A stretch of 64,000 nucleotides of DNA from Micromonospora coerulea (GTDB taxonomy: Bacteria; Actinomycetota; Actinomycetes; Mycobacteriales; Micromonosporaceae): positions 124,001 through 188,000 of the forward strand of contig NZ_JAEMUW010000003.1 in the NCBI RefSeq assembly GCF_016598485.1, given 5' to 3'. This document shows positions 33,183 through 42,027 of the stretch, piece by piece (within the stretch, counting starts at the first letter, position 1; each line of letters opens with the position of its first letter). The translations under genes and the position numbers were made by a program. The notes under the pieces are model-generated. The model was not told the DNA's origin. It saw nothing but the letters and a program-made list of their open reading frames with translations, and ran no database searches.

Positions 33183-33988
33183 GCACTCCACCGCCCCTCA
33201 CCCCGGGACGTGCCCTGATCACCGGCGCCAGCGCGGGCATCGGTGCCGCCTTCGCGCATCGGCTCGCCGCCGACGGATGGGACCTGGTTTTGGTGGCTCG
33301 GGACCCCGGCCGGCTCGACGCCACGGCCGCCGAGCTGACCGGCCGCTACGGCCGCCAGGTGGAATCGATTTCCGCCGATCTGTCCACGGACGACGGTTGC
33401 GCCGCGGTGGAGCGTCGGCTCGTCGCCGAGCCGGTGATCGAGCTGCTGGTGAACAACGCGGGGACCAGTCTCAACACCCCCTTCCTCCGTTCGGCCGTCG
33501 ACGACGAGGCGAGACTGCTCCGGCTCAACGTGCAGGCGGTGTTGCGGTTGACCCACGCCGTACTGGGTCCGATGGTCGAACGCGGGCACGGGACAGTGAT
33601 AAATGTCTCTTCGGTTGCGGGGTTCGGGGTGGTCATGCCCGGCTCGACGTACTCGGCGAGCAAGGCCTGGGTGACGAATTTCAGTGAATCGATCGGCCGG
33701 TCGGTGGCCCCGCTCGGCGTACGGGTGATGGCGCTCTGCCCCGGCTACACCCGCACCGGCTACCACGAGCGGGCCGGCATCGACATGTCCGGCACTCCCC
33801 GCTGGCTCTGGCTCAAGGCCGACGATGTGGTCGCCGAAGGGCTGCGTGACCTGGGAAAAGGCAAACTGGTCAGCGTTCCGACGTGGAAGTACAAGCTGGC
33901 GGTGGCGGGCCTGCGGCACGCGCCCCGGCGGCTGCTGGGCGGGGTAACCCGGGACACCCGCGGTCGGGTGGACCGGGACGGTGGCTGA
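33179..33988 (+). CDS. Short-chain dehydrogenase/reductase (SDR)
   Basis: The 269-residue classical SDR has the NAD(P)-binding TGASAGIG motif, NNAG, a catalytic Ser in INVSSVAGF and the YSASK catalytic Tyr-Lys pair. VLVARDPGRL after the second strand favours NADP(H). It resembles the DltE/YqjQ-type SDRs that act on fatty or keto substrates, but the substrate cannot be predicted. The GTG at 33179 overlaps the stop of the preceding membrane protein, so the two are co-translated. Confidence 0.88.
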   Translation: MSTPPPLTPGRALITGASAGIGAAFAHRLAADGWDLVLVARDPGRLDATAAELTGRYGRQVESISADLSTDDGCAAVERRLVAEPVIELLVNNAGTSLNTPFLRSAVDDEARLLRLNVQAVLRLTHAVLGPMVERGHGTVINVSSVAGFGVVMPGSTYSASKAWVTNFSESIGRSVAPLGVRVMALCPGYTRTGYHERAGIDMSGTPRWLWLKADDVVAEGLRDLGKGKLVSVPTWKYKLAVAGLRHAPRRLLGGVTRDTRGRVDRDGG

Positions 33989-34153
33989 CCGCCGGCTGGC
34001 CCGGGTGCTGTCCCGCGACGCGGACGCGGCGGGGCCGGCCCGTATGGACGGTCGCGCAGAGTAGTTGAACATCGCCACTCGTCGTCGCCCCAAGGGCTGA
34101 CCCGGGTGGACCCCCCAGACGGCGCTCAGGCTTGCGCAGTACTCTCTATCGCC

Positions 34154-34693
34154 ATGGGGGACCACGACGACCTGCGTAAATTCATTACCGACCTGGCTGT
34201 GGTCCATGGACGGGTGGTGCTCTCCTCCGGTCGCGAGGCGGACTGGTACGTCGATCTGCGTCGCGTCACGCTCCATCACCGGGCGGCTCCGTTGGTCGGC
34301 CGGGTGCTGCGTGATCTGACCGCCGACTGGGAGTACGACGCGGTCGGCGGGCTGACCCTGGGGGCCGACCCGGTCGCCCTGTCGATGCTGCACGCGGCCG
34401 CCGCGACCGACCGCCCGCTGGACGCGTTCGTGGTCCGCAAGGCGGGCAAGGCGCACGGTCTGCAACGTCGGATCGAAGGGCCGGAGGTCGCGGGTCGTCG
34501 GGTCCTGGCAGTGGAAGACACGTCAACCACGGGCGGCAGCGTGTTGACTGCCGTCGAGGCATTGCGCGAGGCCGGGGCCGACGTGGTGGGCGTTGCGGTT
34601 ATTGTTGATCGAGGCGCCGGCGACGCGGTGCGAGCCGCCGGACTGCCTTATCGGGCGGCCTATACGTTGGCTGACCTCGGCCTTGTGGCGTAA
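34154..34693 (+). CDS. pyrE: Orotate phosphoribosyltransferase-like protein
   Basis: The 179-residue protein carries the type I PRTase PRPP loop VLAVEDTSTTGGSVLTAVEA and an N-terminal hood with LSSGREADWYVDLRRVTLHH, as in OMP synthase, which makes OMP from orotate and PRPP. The catalytic-loop lysines are present (VVRKAGKAHG). I chose the ATG at 34154 because the upstream 16 codons look non-coding and the start can be leaderless. In M. tuberculosis the pyrE/umpA homologue lies in the same dnaK-clpB neighbourhood. No other pyrimidine genes are nearby. Confidence 0.88.
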   Translation: MGDHDDLRKFITDLAVVHGRVVLSSGREADWYVDLRRVTLHHRAAPLVGRVLRDLTADWEYDAVGGLTLGADPVALSMLHAAAATDRPLDAFVVRKAGKAHGLQRRIEGPEVAGRRVLAVEDTSTTGGSVLTAVEALREAGADVVGVAVIVDRGAGDAVRAAGLPYRAAYTLADLGLVA

Positions 34694-34750
34694 AAGTTTG
34701 CCGATTCGGATCTGCTGATATGCAGGCGGATCGATGCTGCTGGTGGAAGG

Positions 34751-35128
34751 ATGGAATACGTGGGAACTGCGTTGGCTGAAATGACCATGCCTCAGATCTC
34801 GCCGCTTGCCGGCGAGCCGATCGAACGTGCCGATGCCGAGCGTCTCGCGGGGGTCCTGAAGGCCCTCGCCGATCCCGCCCGGCTGCGGCTGCTCAGCCTG
34901 ATCCAGTCGGCCCCCGAAGGCGAGGCGTGCGTCTGTGACCTGACCGCGCCCCTCGGCCTCTCGCAGCCGACGGTCAGCCACCATCTGCGTATCCTCACCG
35001 AGGCCGGCTTGCTGGAGCGGGAGAAGCGCGGTGTCTGGGCGTACTACCGGCTGGTGCCGAGCGCGATCGCGACGATCGCGGATCTGCTGACCCCGCCGCG
35101 TAAGCGGGCCACCAAGAAGGCCCGCTGA
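34751..35128 (+). CDS. ArsR/SmtB-family regulator with a CxC metal-site motif
   Basis: The 125-residue winged-helix protein has C60-V-C62-D-L in the alpha-3 region, the As(III)/heavy-metal binding motif of ArsR-type sensors. The recognition helix LSQPTVSHHLRILTEAGLL follows, and the tail is basic (PRKRATKKAR). GGTGGAAGG lies directly before the ATG at 34751; a later in-frame ATG (34781 or 34787) is possible. It should repress a metal- or arsenite-stress gene in the absence of ligand. No ars or P-type ATPase genes lie in the window, so the target may be itself or a distant operon. Confidence 0.88.
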   Translation: MEYVGTALAEMTMPQISPLAGEPIERADAERLAGVLKALADPARLRLLSLIQSAPEGEACVCDLTAPLGLSQPTVSHHLRILTEAGLLEREKRGVWAYYRLVPSAIATIADLLTPPRKRATKKAR

Positions 35129-35302
35129 CACCGGACGTGTCCGACGGCCGGATGGTCGCCCCGGTCCGGGGCGGCGTCGGGTGGCGTGCCAGGGGTGGCG
35201 CCACCACCGGACGGTGACGGCTGCCCGTCATCCGCACCACCGAAGGTCGACAGGTCGATGGCCGGCCCCCGCGAGGGGACCGGCCATCGGTGTATGTGCC
35301 GG

Positions 35303-36100
35303 TCAGCGGCCGTGCTGGTGGTGGTCGTCGCCCTCGATGGCGTCCCGCACCGCCTCGACCGCGCCCGCCGCGCTGGCCGCCGCGACCACCGCGGCCGCCT
35401 CGCCGCGCTTGCGCGCCCGCCGGTCGCGGAGGAACTCGAAGAAGATCGGCAGCACCGAGAGCACGATGATCACGGCGACCACCGGCAGGATGTAGCGGTC
35501 GATCTTGTCGCCGATCGCCTGGTAGATCTGGTCGGCGAGCAGGTAGCCGATGAGCAGGATGCCGTCCACCCAGAGCACCGCGCCGACGATGTTCCAGATC
35601 AGGAACTGCCGGGCCGGCATGCCGAGCACCCCGGCCACCGGGTTGAGGAACGTCCGGACGATGGGGATGAAGCGGGCCAGCACCACGGCCTTCGCCGGGC
35701 CGAACTTCTGGAAGTAGTACTCGGCCTTCTCCACGTACTCCCGCTTGAACAGGCGGGAGTTGGGGCGGTCGAACATCCGGCGGCCGTACCGCGCGCCCAG
35801 CCAGTGCCCGAGCTGGGCGCCGAGGATCGCGCAGATCGGCCCGCCGATCAGCAGCCCCGCCAGGGAGAGCCGGGTGCCGTCGCCGAAGATGGCGTCGGCC
35901 ACCGGCGACGCGGCCACGCCGGCCAGGAAGAGCAGCGAGTCGCCCGGGAAGAAGAAGCCGACCAGCAGGCCGGTCTCGGCGAAGAGGATCGCCCAGACGC
36001 CGATCAACCCGAAGGTGTGGATCAGGTCCTTCGGGTCGAGCGGGTTCAGGGCGACGCTCTCGGAGAGCACCCGGGTCTTCTCTGCTGTGTCCACGGCCAC
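35303..36100 (-). CDS. DedA family membrane protein
   Basis: The 265-residue protein has the DedA/VTT architecture: ILFAETGLLVGFFFPGDSLL with the conserved acidic and Gly-Asp residues, GAQLGHWLGARYGRR, and FIPIVRTFLNPVAGVLGM with the functionally required Arg. These proteins are linked to lipid-carrier (undecaprenyl phosphate or phospholipid) flipping and to proton-motive-force and membrane homeostasis. The C-terminal 40 residues are cytoplasmic and end His-rich (DDHHQHGR). The GTG start at 36100 is the first in frame. A dedA gene also lies near fba in M. tuberculosis. Confidence 0.9.
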   Translation of the reverse strand: MAVDTAEKTRVLSESVALNPLDPKDLIHTFGLIGVWAILFAETGLLVGFFFPGDSLLFLAGVAASPVADAIFGDGTRLSLAGLLIGGPICAILGAQLGHWLGARYGRRMFDRPNSRLFKREYVEKAEYYFQKFGPAKAVVLARFIPIVRTFLNPVAGVLGMPARQFLIWNIVGAVLWVDGILLIGYLLADQIYQAIGDKIDRYILPVVAVIIVLSVLPIFFEFLRDRRARKRGEAAAVVAAASAAGAVEAVRDAIEGDDHHQHGR

Positions 36101-36161
36101 ACAGGTTACCCAACCCCGCCCGCGTCCCTTCCCGCACCGCCCTCCGGACCGCTGCTCCCGG

Positions 36162-36226
36162 GCGCACTTTCCCGGAAAGAGTGGCCAATCGAGCGCCGAA
36201 TGGCCACTCTTTCCGGGAATCTGCGC
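36162..36226 (-). terminator. Long perfect hairpin downstream of the RNA-repair operon
   Basis: A perfect 19-bp stem (36169-36187 with 36201-36219) is extended by 5 more base pairs (36162-36166 with 36222-36226) across a 2-nt internal loop. It begins 16 nt past the Pnkp stop and precedes dedA on the same strand. Confidence 0.8.
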
Positions 36227-36241
36227 GCTACGAGTGGAGGT

Positions 36242-38758
36242 CTAGAGGCGGGGGTCGACCGGCTCGGATTCGCAGGCGAGGATGGCGAAGACCAGCTCGT
36301 GGCGGCGCCACAGGGGGGCGTTGTCGGCCAGGGCGTGCAGGGCGGCCAGGCCCAGGGCGTGTTCGCGCAGGGCCAGTCCGCGCTTGCGGCCCAGCGAGCG
36401 CTTGCGCAGGGCGGCGAGCTGGCCGGGCTCGGTGTAGCCGGGGCCGTAGATGATCCGGAGGTACTCCCGGCCCCGGCACTTGATGCCGGGCTGGAGCAGC
36501 GAGCCCTTCGGCGAGCGGGCGGCGAGGCCGGCGTACGGCTTGACCACCATGCCCTCGCCGCCGGCCGCGGTGAGCGTCAGCCACCACTCGGTGGCCTCGG
36601 CCACCGCCGCCGCGTCGGTCAGGTCGACCACCTGCCGGCGGGTCGGGGTAAAGAACCCCGGGTCGGCCACGCCGAGCCGGTCGGCCAGGTCGAGGTGCCA
36701 GCCGTGGTCCCGGTCGGCGTAGCTCGCCCCGGCTCCGGCGAGCACGGCGAACGGCGCGAGGGTCACCCCGCGCAGCCCGTCGGTCGGCCCGACGTACGCC
36801 CGGTACGCCGCCGAGTACGCCCCGACCTCCGCCGCCCGGTCGGCCATCCGGCCGCGCAGCTCGCCGACCGGCAGTCCCCGGCCGGCCGCCGCGTCCAGCG
36901 TGGCGAGCACCGCCGGCAGCGCCGCCCGGCCGGCGGCACCCACCCCGGCGTACTGCTCCCGGATCAGCCCACCCGCCTTCGCCGACCAGGGCAGCAGCTC
37001 GCAGTCGAGCAGCAGCCAGTCGGTGTCCAGCTCCGCCCAGAGACCCGCCGAGGTGACCGCCGCGCGGACCCGGGCCAGCAGCTCCTCGTCGAGCGGCGGC
37101 CCGAAGAACGGCCGGCCGGTCCGGGTGTGCACGACGCCCCCGCCGAACCGTCCGGGCTCCCGCTCGACCAGCACCACGGCGCGCGAGCCCATGTGCTTCT
37201 CCTCGCAGACCACCCGCTCGACGCCCGCCGACCGGTAGTCGGCGAACGCCTGCGCCGGGTGCTCCAGGAACCCGTCCACCGTCGAGGTCGAGCACGGCGC
37301 CATGGTCGGTGGCAGCCAGACCAGCCGGCCCGGGTCGACCGCGAAGCGGCTCATCACCTCCAGCGCGGCGGCGGCGTTCTCCGCCGGCACGGTCAGGGTG
37401 CCGTAGGGGTGTTCGAGGTGCCGGCGCCCGGTGACGTCGGCCAGGTCCAGCACGGTGTCCGGCCGGGCCGGCGCGGGCGCGACCAGCGGGCGGGCCGGGG
37501 CGTACCACTCCTTCACCGCCGGGACCGCGACCAGCTCCTTCTCCGGGTAGCGCAGCGCGGTCAGCTTTCCGCCGAAGACGCAGCCGGTGTCGACGCAGAT
37601 GGTGTTGTTGACCCACTCCGGCTCCGGGGTGGGCGTGTGGCCGTACACGACCATGGCCGAGCCCCGGTAGTCGCGGGCCCACGGGTAGCGGACCGGCAGG
37701 CCGTACTCGTCGGTCTCGCCGGTGGTCTCCCCGTACAGCGCGAACGACCGCACCCGGCCGGAGGCGCGGCCCTGGTAGGCCTCCTTCAGCCCGGCGTGGG
37801 CGACCACCAGCCGGCCGCCGTCCAGCACGAAGTGACTGACCAGGCCGTCGATGAAGCCCGCCACCTCGGCCACGAAGCCGTCCGGCTCCGCGGCGAGCTG
37901 AGCCATCGTCTCGGCCAGGCCGTGGGTGAGCCGCACGTCCCGGCCGCGCAGCTTGCGCAGCAGCTTCTGCTCGTGGTTGCCGGGCACGCAGATCGCGTGC
38001 CCGGCCGCCACCATGCCCATCACCAGGCGGAGCACGCCGGGCGAGTCCGGGCCGCGGTCCACCAGGTCACCCACGAAGACCGCGGTACGACCAGCCGGGT
38101 GCACCGCGTCCACCGGGCGGCCCGCGTCGTCGCGGCGCAGCACCCAGCCGAGCCGGAGCAGCAGCGCCTCCAGCTCCTCCCGGCAGCCGTGCACGTCACC
38201 CACGATGTCGAACGGCCCGGTCAGCTCCCGCCGGTCGTTGAAGAGCTTCTCGTACCGGATCTCGGCGGCGTCGATCTCGGCCATGCCGCGCAGCACGTGC
38301 ACCTTGCGGAAGCCCTCCCGGGCCAGCTGCCCGTACGACCGCCGCAGGTCCCGCTGCATCCGGGCCAGCACCGGCCGGCCGAAGGTCCGGTCGGGCCGCC
38401 CCTCGGTCCGCTCCCAGGCCAGCGCCTCCGGCACGTCCAGCACGATCGCCACCGGCAGCACGTCGTGTTCGCGGGCCACCCGGACCAGCCCGGCGCGGGC
38501 GTGCGGCTGGAGGTTGGTCGCGTCGACCACGGTCAGCCGGCCCCGGCGCAGCCGGGTGGCGGCGACGTGGTGCAGCGCGTCGAAGGCGTCGGCGGAGGCC
38601 GACTGGTCGTTCTCGTCGTCGGCCACCATCGCCCGGAAGGCGTCCGAGGAGAGCACCTGGCTGGGCCGGAAGTGCCGCCGGGCGAAGGTGGACTTGCCCG
38701 AGCCGGAGACCCCGACCAGCGCCACCAGGGCGAGCTCGGGAATGTCGAGGGTGGTCAT
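36242..38758 (-). CDS. pnkp: Polynucleotide kinase-phosphatase Pnkp (RNA repair)
   Basis: The 838-residue, three-domain enzyme heals and seals cleaved RNA together with Hen1. Domain 1 is a 5'-kinase with P-loop GVSGSGKST (16-24). Domain 2 is a metallophosphoesterase that removes 2',3'-cyclic phosphate and 3'-phosphate: GDVHG (187-191), then GDLVDRG and GNHE. Domain 3 is a ligase-like nucleotidyltransferase with the candidate adenylated lysine K521 in EEKHMGSRA and a downstream GEGMVVKPY motif. All three active sites look intact. The ATG at 38758 overlaps the Hen1 stop by 4 nt (ATGA). The likely target is tRNA or other RNA cut by ribotoxins, known for the family. Confidence 0.95.
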   Translation of the reverse strand: MTTLDIPELALVALVGVSGSGKSTFARRHFRPSQVLSSDAFRAMVADDENDQSASADAFDALHHVAATRLRRGRLTVVDATNLQPHARAGLVRVAREHDVLPVAIVLDVPEALAWERTEGRPDRTFGRPVLARMQRDLRRSYGQLAREGFRKVHVLRGMAEIDAAEIRYEKLFNDRRELTGPFDIVGDVHGCREELEALLLRLGWVLRRDDAGRPVDAVHPAGRTAVFVGDLVDRGPDSPGVLRLVMGMVAAGHAICVPGNHEQKLLRKLRGRDVRLTHGLAETMAQLAAEPDGFVAEVAGFIDGLVSHFVLDGGRLVVAHAGLKEAYQGRASGRVRSFALYGETTGETDEYGLPVRYPWARDYRGSAMVVYGHTPTPEPEWVNNTICVDTGCVFGGKLTALRYPEKELVAVPAVKEWYAPARPLVAPAPARPDTVLDLADVTGRRHLEHPYGTLTVPAENAAAALEVMSRFAVDPGRLVWLPPTMAPCSTSTVDGFLEHPAQAFADYRSAGVERVVCEEKHMGSRAVVLVEREPGRFGGGVVHTRTGRPFFGPPLDEELLARVRAAVTSAGLWAELDTDWLLLDCELLPWSAKAGGLIREQYAGVGAAGRAALPAVLATLDAAAGRGLPVGELRGRMADRAAEVGAYSAAYRAYVGPTDGLRGVTLAPFAVLAGAGASYADRDHGWHLDLADRLGVADPGFFTPTRRQVVDLTDAAAVAEATEWWLTLTAAGGEGMVVKPYAGLAARSPKGSLLQPGIKCRGREYLRIIYGPGYTEPGQLAALRKRSLGRKRGLALREHALGLAALHALADNAPLWRRHELVFAILACESEPVDPRL

Positions 38759-40188
38759 CGGCTCTCCTCCTGCCGGGCCAGTACGGCCAGCTGGGTCGGT
38801 GCGCCCACCTCGGGATCGTCGTCGCCGACCCCGCTGACCGTCGCGTTGTAGCCGTGCGCGGCCGACACCCGGTCGACCCAGGCGGCGAATTCCGCGCGGG
38901 TCCACTCGAAGCGGTGGTCGGCGTGCCGGAACCGGCCCGCAGCCAGCCCCTCGTAGCGGACGTTGTACTCGGCGTTCGGCGTGGTCACCACCACCGTGCC
39001 GGGCCTTGCGTGGCCGAACACGGCGTCCTCCAGCGCCGGCAGCCGGGGCGGGTCGACGTGCTCGATCACCTCCATCAGCACCGCCGCGTCGTAGCCGCGC
39101 AGCCGGTCGTCCCGGTAGGTCAGCGCCGACTGCCACAGCCGGATCCGGTCCCGCTGCCGCTCCGGCAGCCGGTCCAGCCGCAGCCGGCGGGCGGCCAGGG
39201 TCAGCGCGTGGCTGGACACGTCCGTGCCGACGACCTCGGTGAACCGCCGGTCGGCGGCCAGCGCGGTGAGCAGCGCGCCGCCACCGCAGCCCAGGTCCAG
39301 CACCCGGGCCGCCCCACCGGCCCGCAGCGCGGCCAGCACCGACTCCCGGCGCCGTACCGCCAGCGAGGCGCGCTGCGGGGAGTCCGTCCTCGGCTCGTCG
39401 GTCACGCTGTCGTCGGCCGGGGCGTCGTCGGTCAGGCGTACCTCGGCCAGGCGGGCCAGGGCCTCGCCGGCCAGGGCCCGGCGGTGCGCCAGGTAGCGCC
39501 GGCTGATCAGCCCCCGCTCCGGATGGTCGGCCAGCCAGCCGGCGCCGGCCCGGAGCAGCTTGTCCACCTCGTCCGGGGCCACCCAGTAGTGCTTGGCGTC
39601 GTCGAGCACCGGCAGCAGCACGTACAGGTGGTTGAGCGCGTCGGCGACCCGGAGCGTGCCGGTGAGGGTCAGGTCGACATACCGGCTGTCGCCCCACTCC
39701 GGGTGGGTGTCGTCGAGCGGGATCGGGGTGGCTGTGACGGTCCAGCCGAGCGGGGCGAAGACCCGTACGGCCAGCTCCGCGCCGCCCCGGCAGCGCAGCG
39801 CCGGCACCCGTACCGCCAGCGGGATCGCGGTGGCGGCCAGCTCCGGCCGGTCCCGCGACTCGCCGCGCAGCGCCGAGCGGAAGACCTTGGCCAGCGCCGA
39901 GGAGAGCAGGCTGGACGCGGCGTACGGGCGGTCGTTGACGTACTGGCCGAGGGTGAAGTTCTCCGGGGTGGCCGCCTGCGCCTTCCCGCGGCCGCGGCCG
40001 CCGCCCAGCCGGAGCGGGTCGACCTCCACCAGCAGCGCCGCCGTGCAGCGCTGCTCGTCCGCCTCGGGATAGAGCACGTGCGCGGTGCCGGCCGGCAGGT
40101 CGAAGCTCTGCACCCGGTCCGGGTGCTTGACCAGCAAATGGCCGAGGTCGGTCGCCGGGCGGTGGGTGGTCGTCAGGGTGAGCAGCAC
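38755..40188 (-). CDS. hen1: Hen1, 3'-terminal RNA ribose 2'-O-methyltransferase
   Basis: The 477-residue protein has the bacterial Hen1 layout. The N-terminal half (residues 1-~240) is the part that activates the Pnkp ligase. The C-terminal SAM methyltransferase has VLDLGCGGGALL and the metal-binding EVIEHVDPPRL motif. It methylates the 2'-OH at a broken RNA 3' end before sealing, protecting against re-cleavage. GTG 40188 is the start. It forms a two-gene operon with pnkp through a 4-nt overlap. No ribotoxin or tRNA gene is adjacent. Confidence 0.95.
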   Translation of the reverse strand: MLLTLTTTHRPATDLGHLLVKHPDRVQSFDLPAGTAHVLYPEADEQRCTAALLVEVDPLRLGGGRGRGKAQAATPENFTLGQYVNDRPYAASSLLSSALAKVFRSALRGESRDRPELAATAIPLAVRVPALRCRGGAELAVRVFAPLGWTVTATPIPLDDTHPEWGDSRYVDLTLTGTLRVADALNHLYVLLPVLDDAKHYWVAPDEVDKLLRAGAGWLADHPERGLISRRYLAHRRALAGEALARLAEVRLTDDAPADDSVTDEPRTDSPQRASLAVRRRESVLAALRAGGAARVLDLGCGGGALLTALAADRRFTEVVGTDVSSHALTLAARRLRLDRLPERQRDRIRLWQSALTYRDDRLRGYDAAVLMEVIEHVDPPRLPALEDAVFGHARPGTVVVTTPNAEYNVRYEGLAAGRFRHADHRFEWTRAEFAAWVDRVSAAHGYNATVSGVGDDDPEVGAPTQLAVLARQEESR

Positions 40189-40251
40189 GCGGTCGATGGT
40201 GTCAGGACGATCGATCTTGCGTCGCCCCGTTTTCGGTCGCGGCGGATACGG

Positions 40252-40287
40252 CGGTGCCCCGCCGACCGGGTGGTCGACGGGGCACCG
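40252..40287 (-). terminator. Terminator of the LPXTG protein gene
   Basis: A 9-bp perfect stem (40252-40260 with 40279-40287), extendable inside, begins 27 nt past the stop at 40314. It separates that gene from hen1. Confidence 0.7.
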
Positions 40288-40313
40288 GGTGTCGCTGGGT
40301 GGTGCGGGATCCG

Positions 40314-41852
40314 TCAGGCGACGAAGCGGGTCTTGCGACGGCGGGCCACCACGTAGCCGCCCGCGCCGGCCGCCAGCAGCAGCGCGCCGAGGCCGGCGAT
40401 CAGCGCGGTCGAGCTACCGGTGATCGGCAGGGTGCCGCCGTCACCGGCGCCGCCGCCGATGCCGCCGTCACCGCCGTTGCCGCCGGACGTGCCGTTGACG
40501 ACGATCGCCGCGGCGTCGTTCTTGCTGTTCGGGTCGCCCGAGAGCTTCAGGGTCACCGTGCCGGTGGCGTTCGGGACGACCTTGTCGATGCGGAGCGCGA
40601 GCGGGTACTGGTAGTCCACGCCGGCCGGCGTCTCGCTGGCGGTGCAGCCGTACGCCTTCGCGCCGGGCTCGCCCCAGCTCATGTCGTACTGGTTCCACTT
40701 CTGGCCGGGGACCCACGGCGCGCACTCGCCGGACACGTCGACCGCGGTGGTGCCGGTCGGCACGACGATCTGCAGCAGCGGCATTTCCTGCTGCCACTCC
40801 AGCAGGGCCGGGCCGAGGTTGCGGAAGCCGGGGGTCACGTTGACCACGTCACCGACCTTGCCCTTGCCCGACCCGCCGACCGCGGCGAGGTCGGCGTAGT
40901 GGGTGCCCTTGACGGCGATGTCGGCGATCGTCGAGCTGTTCCACTCCTCGCCGATGTCGGTCTGCGGCGCCCGCTGGGCCTTCGCCGGCCGCTCGACGAG
41001 ACGCAGTTCGCCACCGGTGCCCGGCTCGCCAATCTCCGGGAAGTACGGGTCCTTGGTGAGGGCCTCCCAGTCGTCCACGGCCCACCAGTCCAGGTAGGCG
41101 TGCAGGGTGGCGCCGCTGCGGGCCGCCTTGGCCAGGCCCACCGGGAAGTCCTCGGAGAGCTGGTACTCCTGGTCGGTCTCCAGGTCGGCCGTAAAGGTGC
41201 AGATCGTGAAGCCGAACTCGGAGCTGCGGCAGTTGTTGTACCTGCCCGCGTACTCGGCGATCCCGTCGCCCTGCATCATCAGCACCGCGCCGTGCGCGAC
41301 GCTGGGACCGGCGTTCCGGACCACGCCCGGCACCCCGACCGTGGTGCCCGGCTGGCCCTCGACCTTGACCGACTCGTCGCTCTGCAGGTCGATGCCCTCG
41401 GCCACGGTGACGGTCGGCTTCCGGGTCACCTCCTTGCCGTCGGCGGTCACCTTGATGACGACCTCGCCGCTCGTGCCGGCCTTCGCCGTCGAGTCGACGT
41501 TCACCCAGTAGCCGAAGAAGGGAGCGCCGTCCTCCTCGGAGCCCTCGGCCTCGCAGTGGACCTTCGAGCCGGTGGTGTCGCACTGCCACAGCTCGGTGGC
41601 GATGTCGACGGTGGCGAAGCTGGAGACAGCCGACAGGTCGAGGTCGATGGCGAGCGCCTTGGGCTCCGGGTCCTCGGGCTTCGGCGAGACGTACAGGAAG
41701 CCGAGCTTCCCGTGGTCGGCCGCGACCAGCAGGTCGCCGGCGTACACGTCGAAGGGATCTTCCGCGGCGACGGCGGGGGTGGCGGAGGCGGCGACGAACG
41801 CGCCTGCGACGCCGAGCCCGGCCAGCCAGCGCCGGGTGGAGTGCGTGAACAT
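40314..41852 (-). CDS. Cell-wall-anchored surface protein with LPXTG-type motif
   Basis: The 512-residue protein has a signal peptide (RRWLAGLGVAGAFVAASATPA then VAAEDPF), a long beta-rich extracellular region with paired cysteines and an acidic composition, a Gly/Asn/Asp-rich spacer and a sorting signal: LPITG at 475-479, a hydrophobic segment and an RRRK tail. It should be attached to the wall by a class E or class A-type sortase, none of which is encoded here. The ATG at 41852 follows GGGAGGA. Segments such as VVRNAGPSVAHGAVL suggest DUF11/CARDB-like Ig domains. Ligand unknown. Confidence 0.85.
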   Translation of the reverse strand: MFTHSTRRWLAGLGVAGAFVAASATPAVAAEDPFDVYAGDLLVAADHGKLGFLYVSPKPEDPEPKALAIDLDLSAVSSFATVDIATELWQCDTTGSKVHCEAEGSEEDGAPFFGYWVNVDSTAKAGTSGEVVIKVTADGKEVTRKPTVTVAEGIDLQSDESVKVEGQPGTTVGVPGVVRNAGPSVAHGAVLMMQGDGIAEYAGRYNNCRSSEFGFTICTFTADLETDQEYQLSEDFPVGLAKAARSGATLHAYLDWWAVDDWEALTKDPYFPEIGEPGTGGELRLVERPAKAQRAPQTDIGEEWNSSTIADIAVKGTHYADLAAVGGSGKGKVGDVVNVTPGFRNLGPALLEWQQEMPLLQIVVPTGTTAVDVSGECAPWVPGQKWNQYDMSWGEPGAKAYGCTASETPAGVDYQYPLALRIDKVVPNATGTVTLKLSGDPNSKNDAAAIVVNGTSGGNGGDGGIGGGAGDGGTLPITGSSTALIAGLGALLLAAGAGGYVVARRRKTRFVA

Positions 41853-41894
41853 TGGTGGGTTCCTCCCGTGGGGGTGCAGGTGGAGCCCGTGGAT

Positions 41895-41910
41895 CTTAAG
41901 AACCCTTAAG
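41895..41910. promoter_or_regulatory. Two CTTAAG palindromes one helical turn apart
   Basis: CTTAAG occurs at 41895-41900 and again at 41905-41910, a 10-bp period that puts both on the same DNA face. It lies 43 bp before the surface-protein start and 118 bp before the sigma-factor gene, in the divergent promoter region, and is strikingly A+T-rich for its surroundings. Confidence 0.45.
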
Positions 41911-42027
41911 CCGCGGCGCTGCCCCTGGTCAGGGATCGCGGCGGAGATGAGCCGAAAGGACGATCGGCGCTGCCGCAACGTTCCACGGGCCCGTACCCGT
42001 CAACAGGGCGGGACACCGGGAGGTGCA

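Noticed and set aside
35186..38851. A 1221-codon forward frame over dedA and pnkp
   Set aside because: Antisense shadow of two clearly real genes, with no domain and shadow-type composition.
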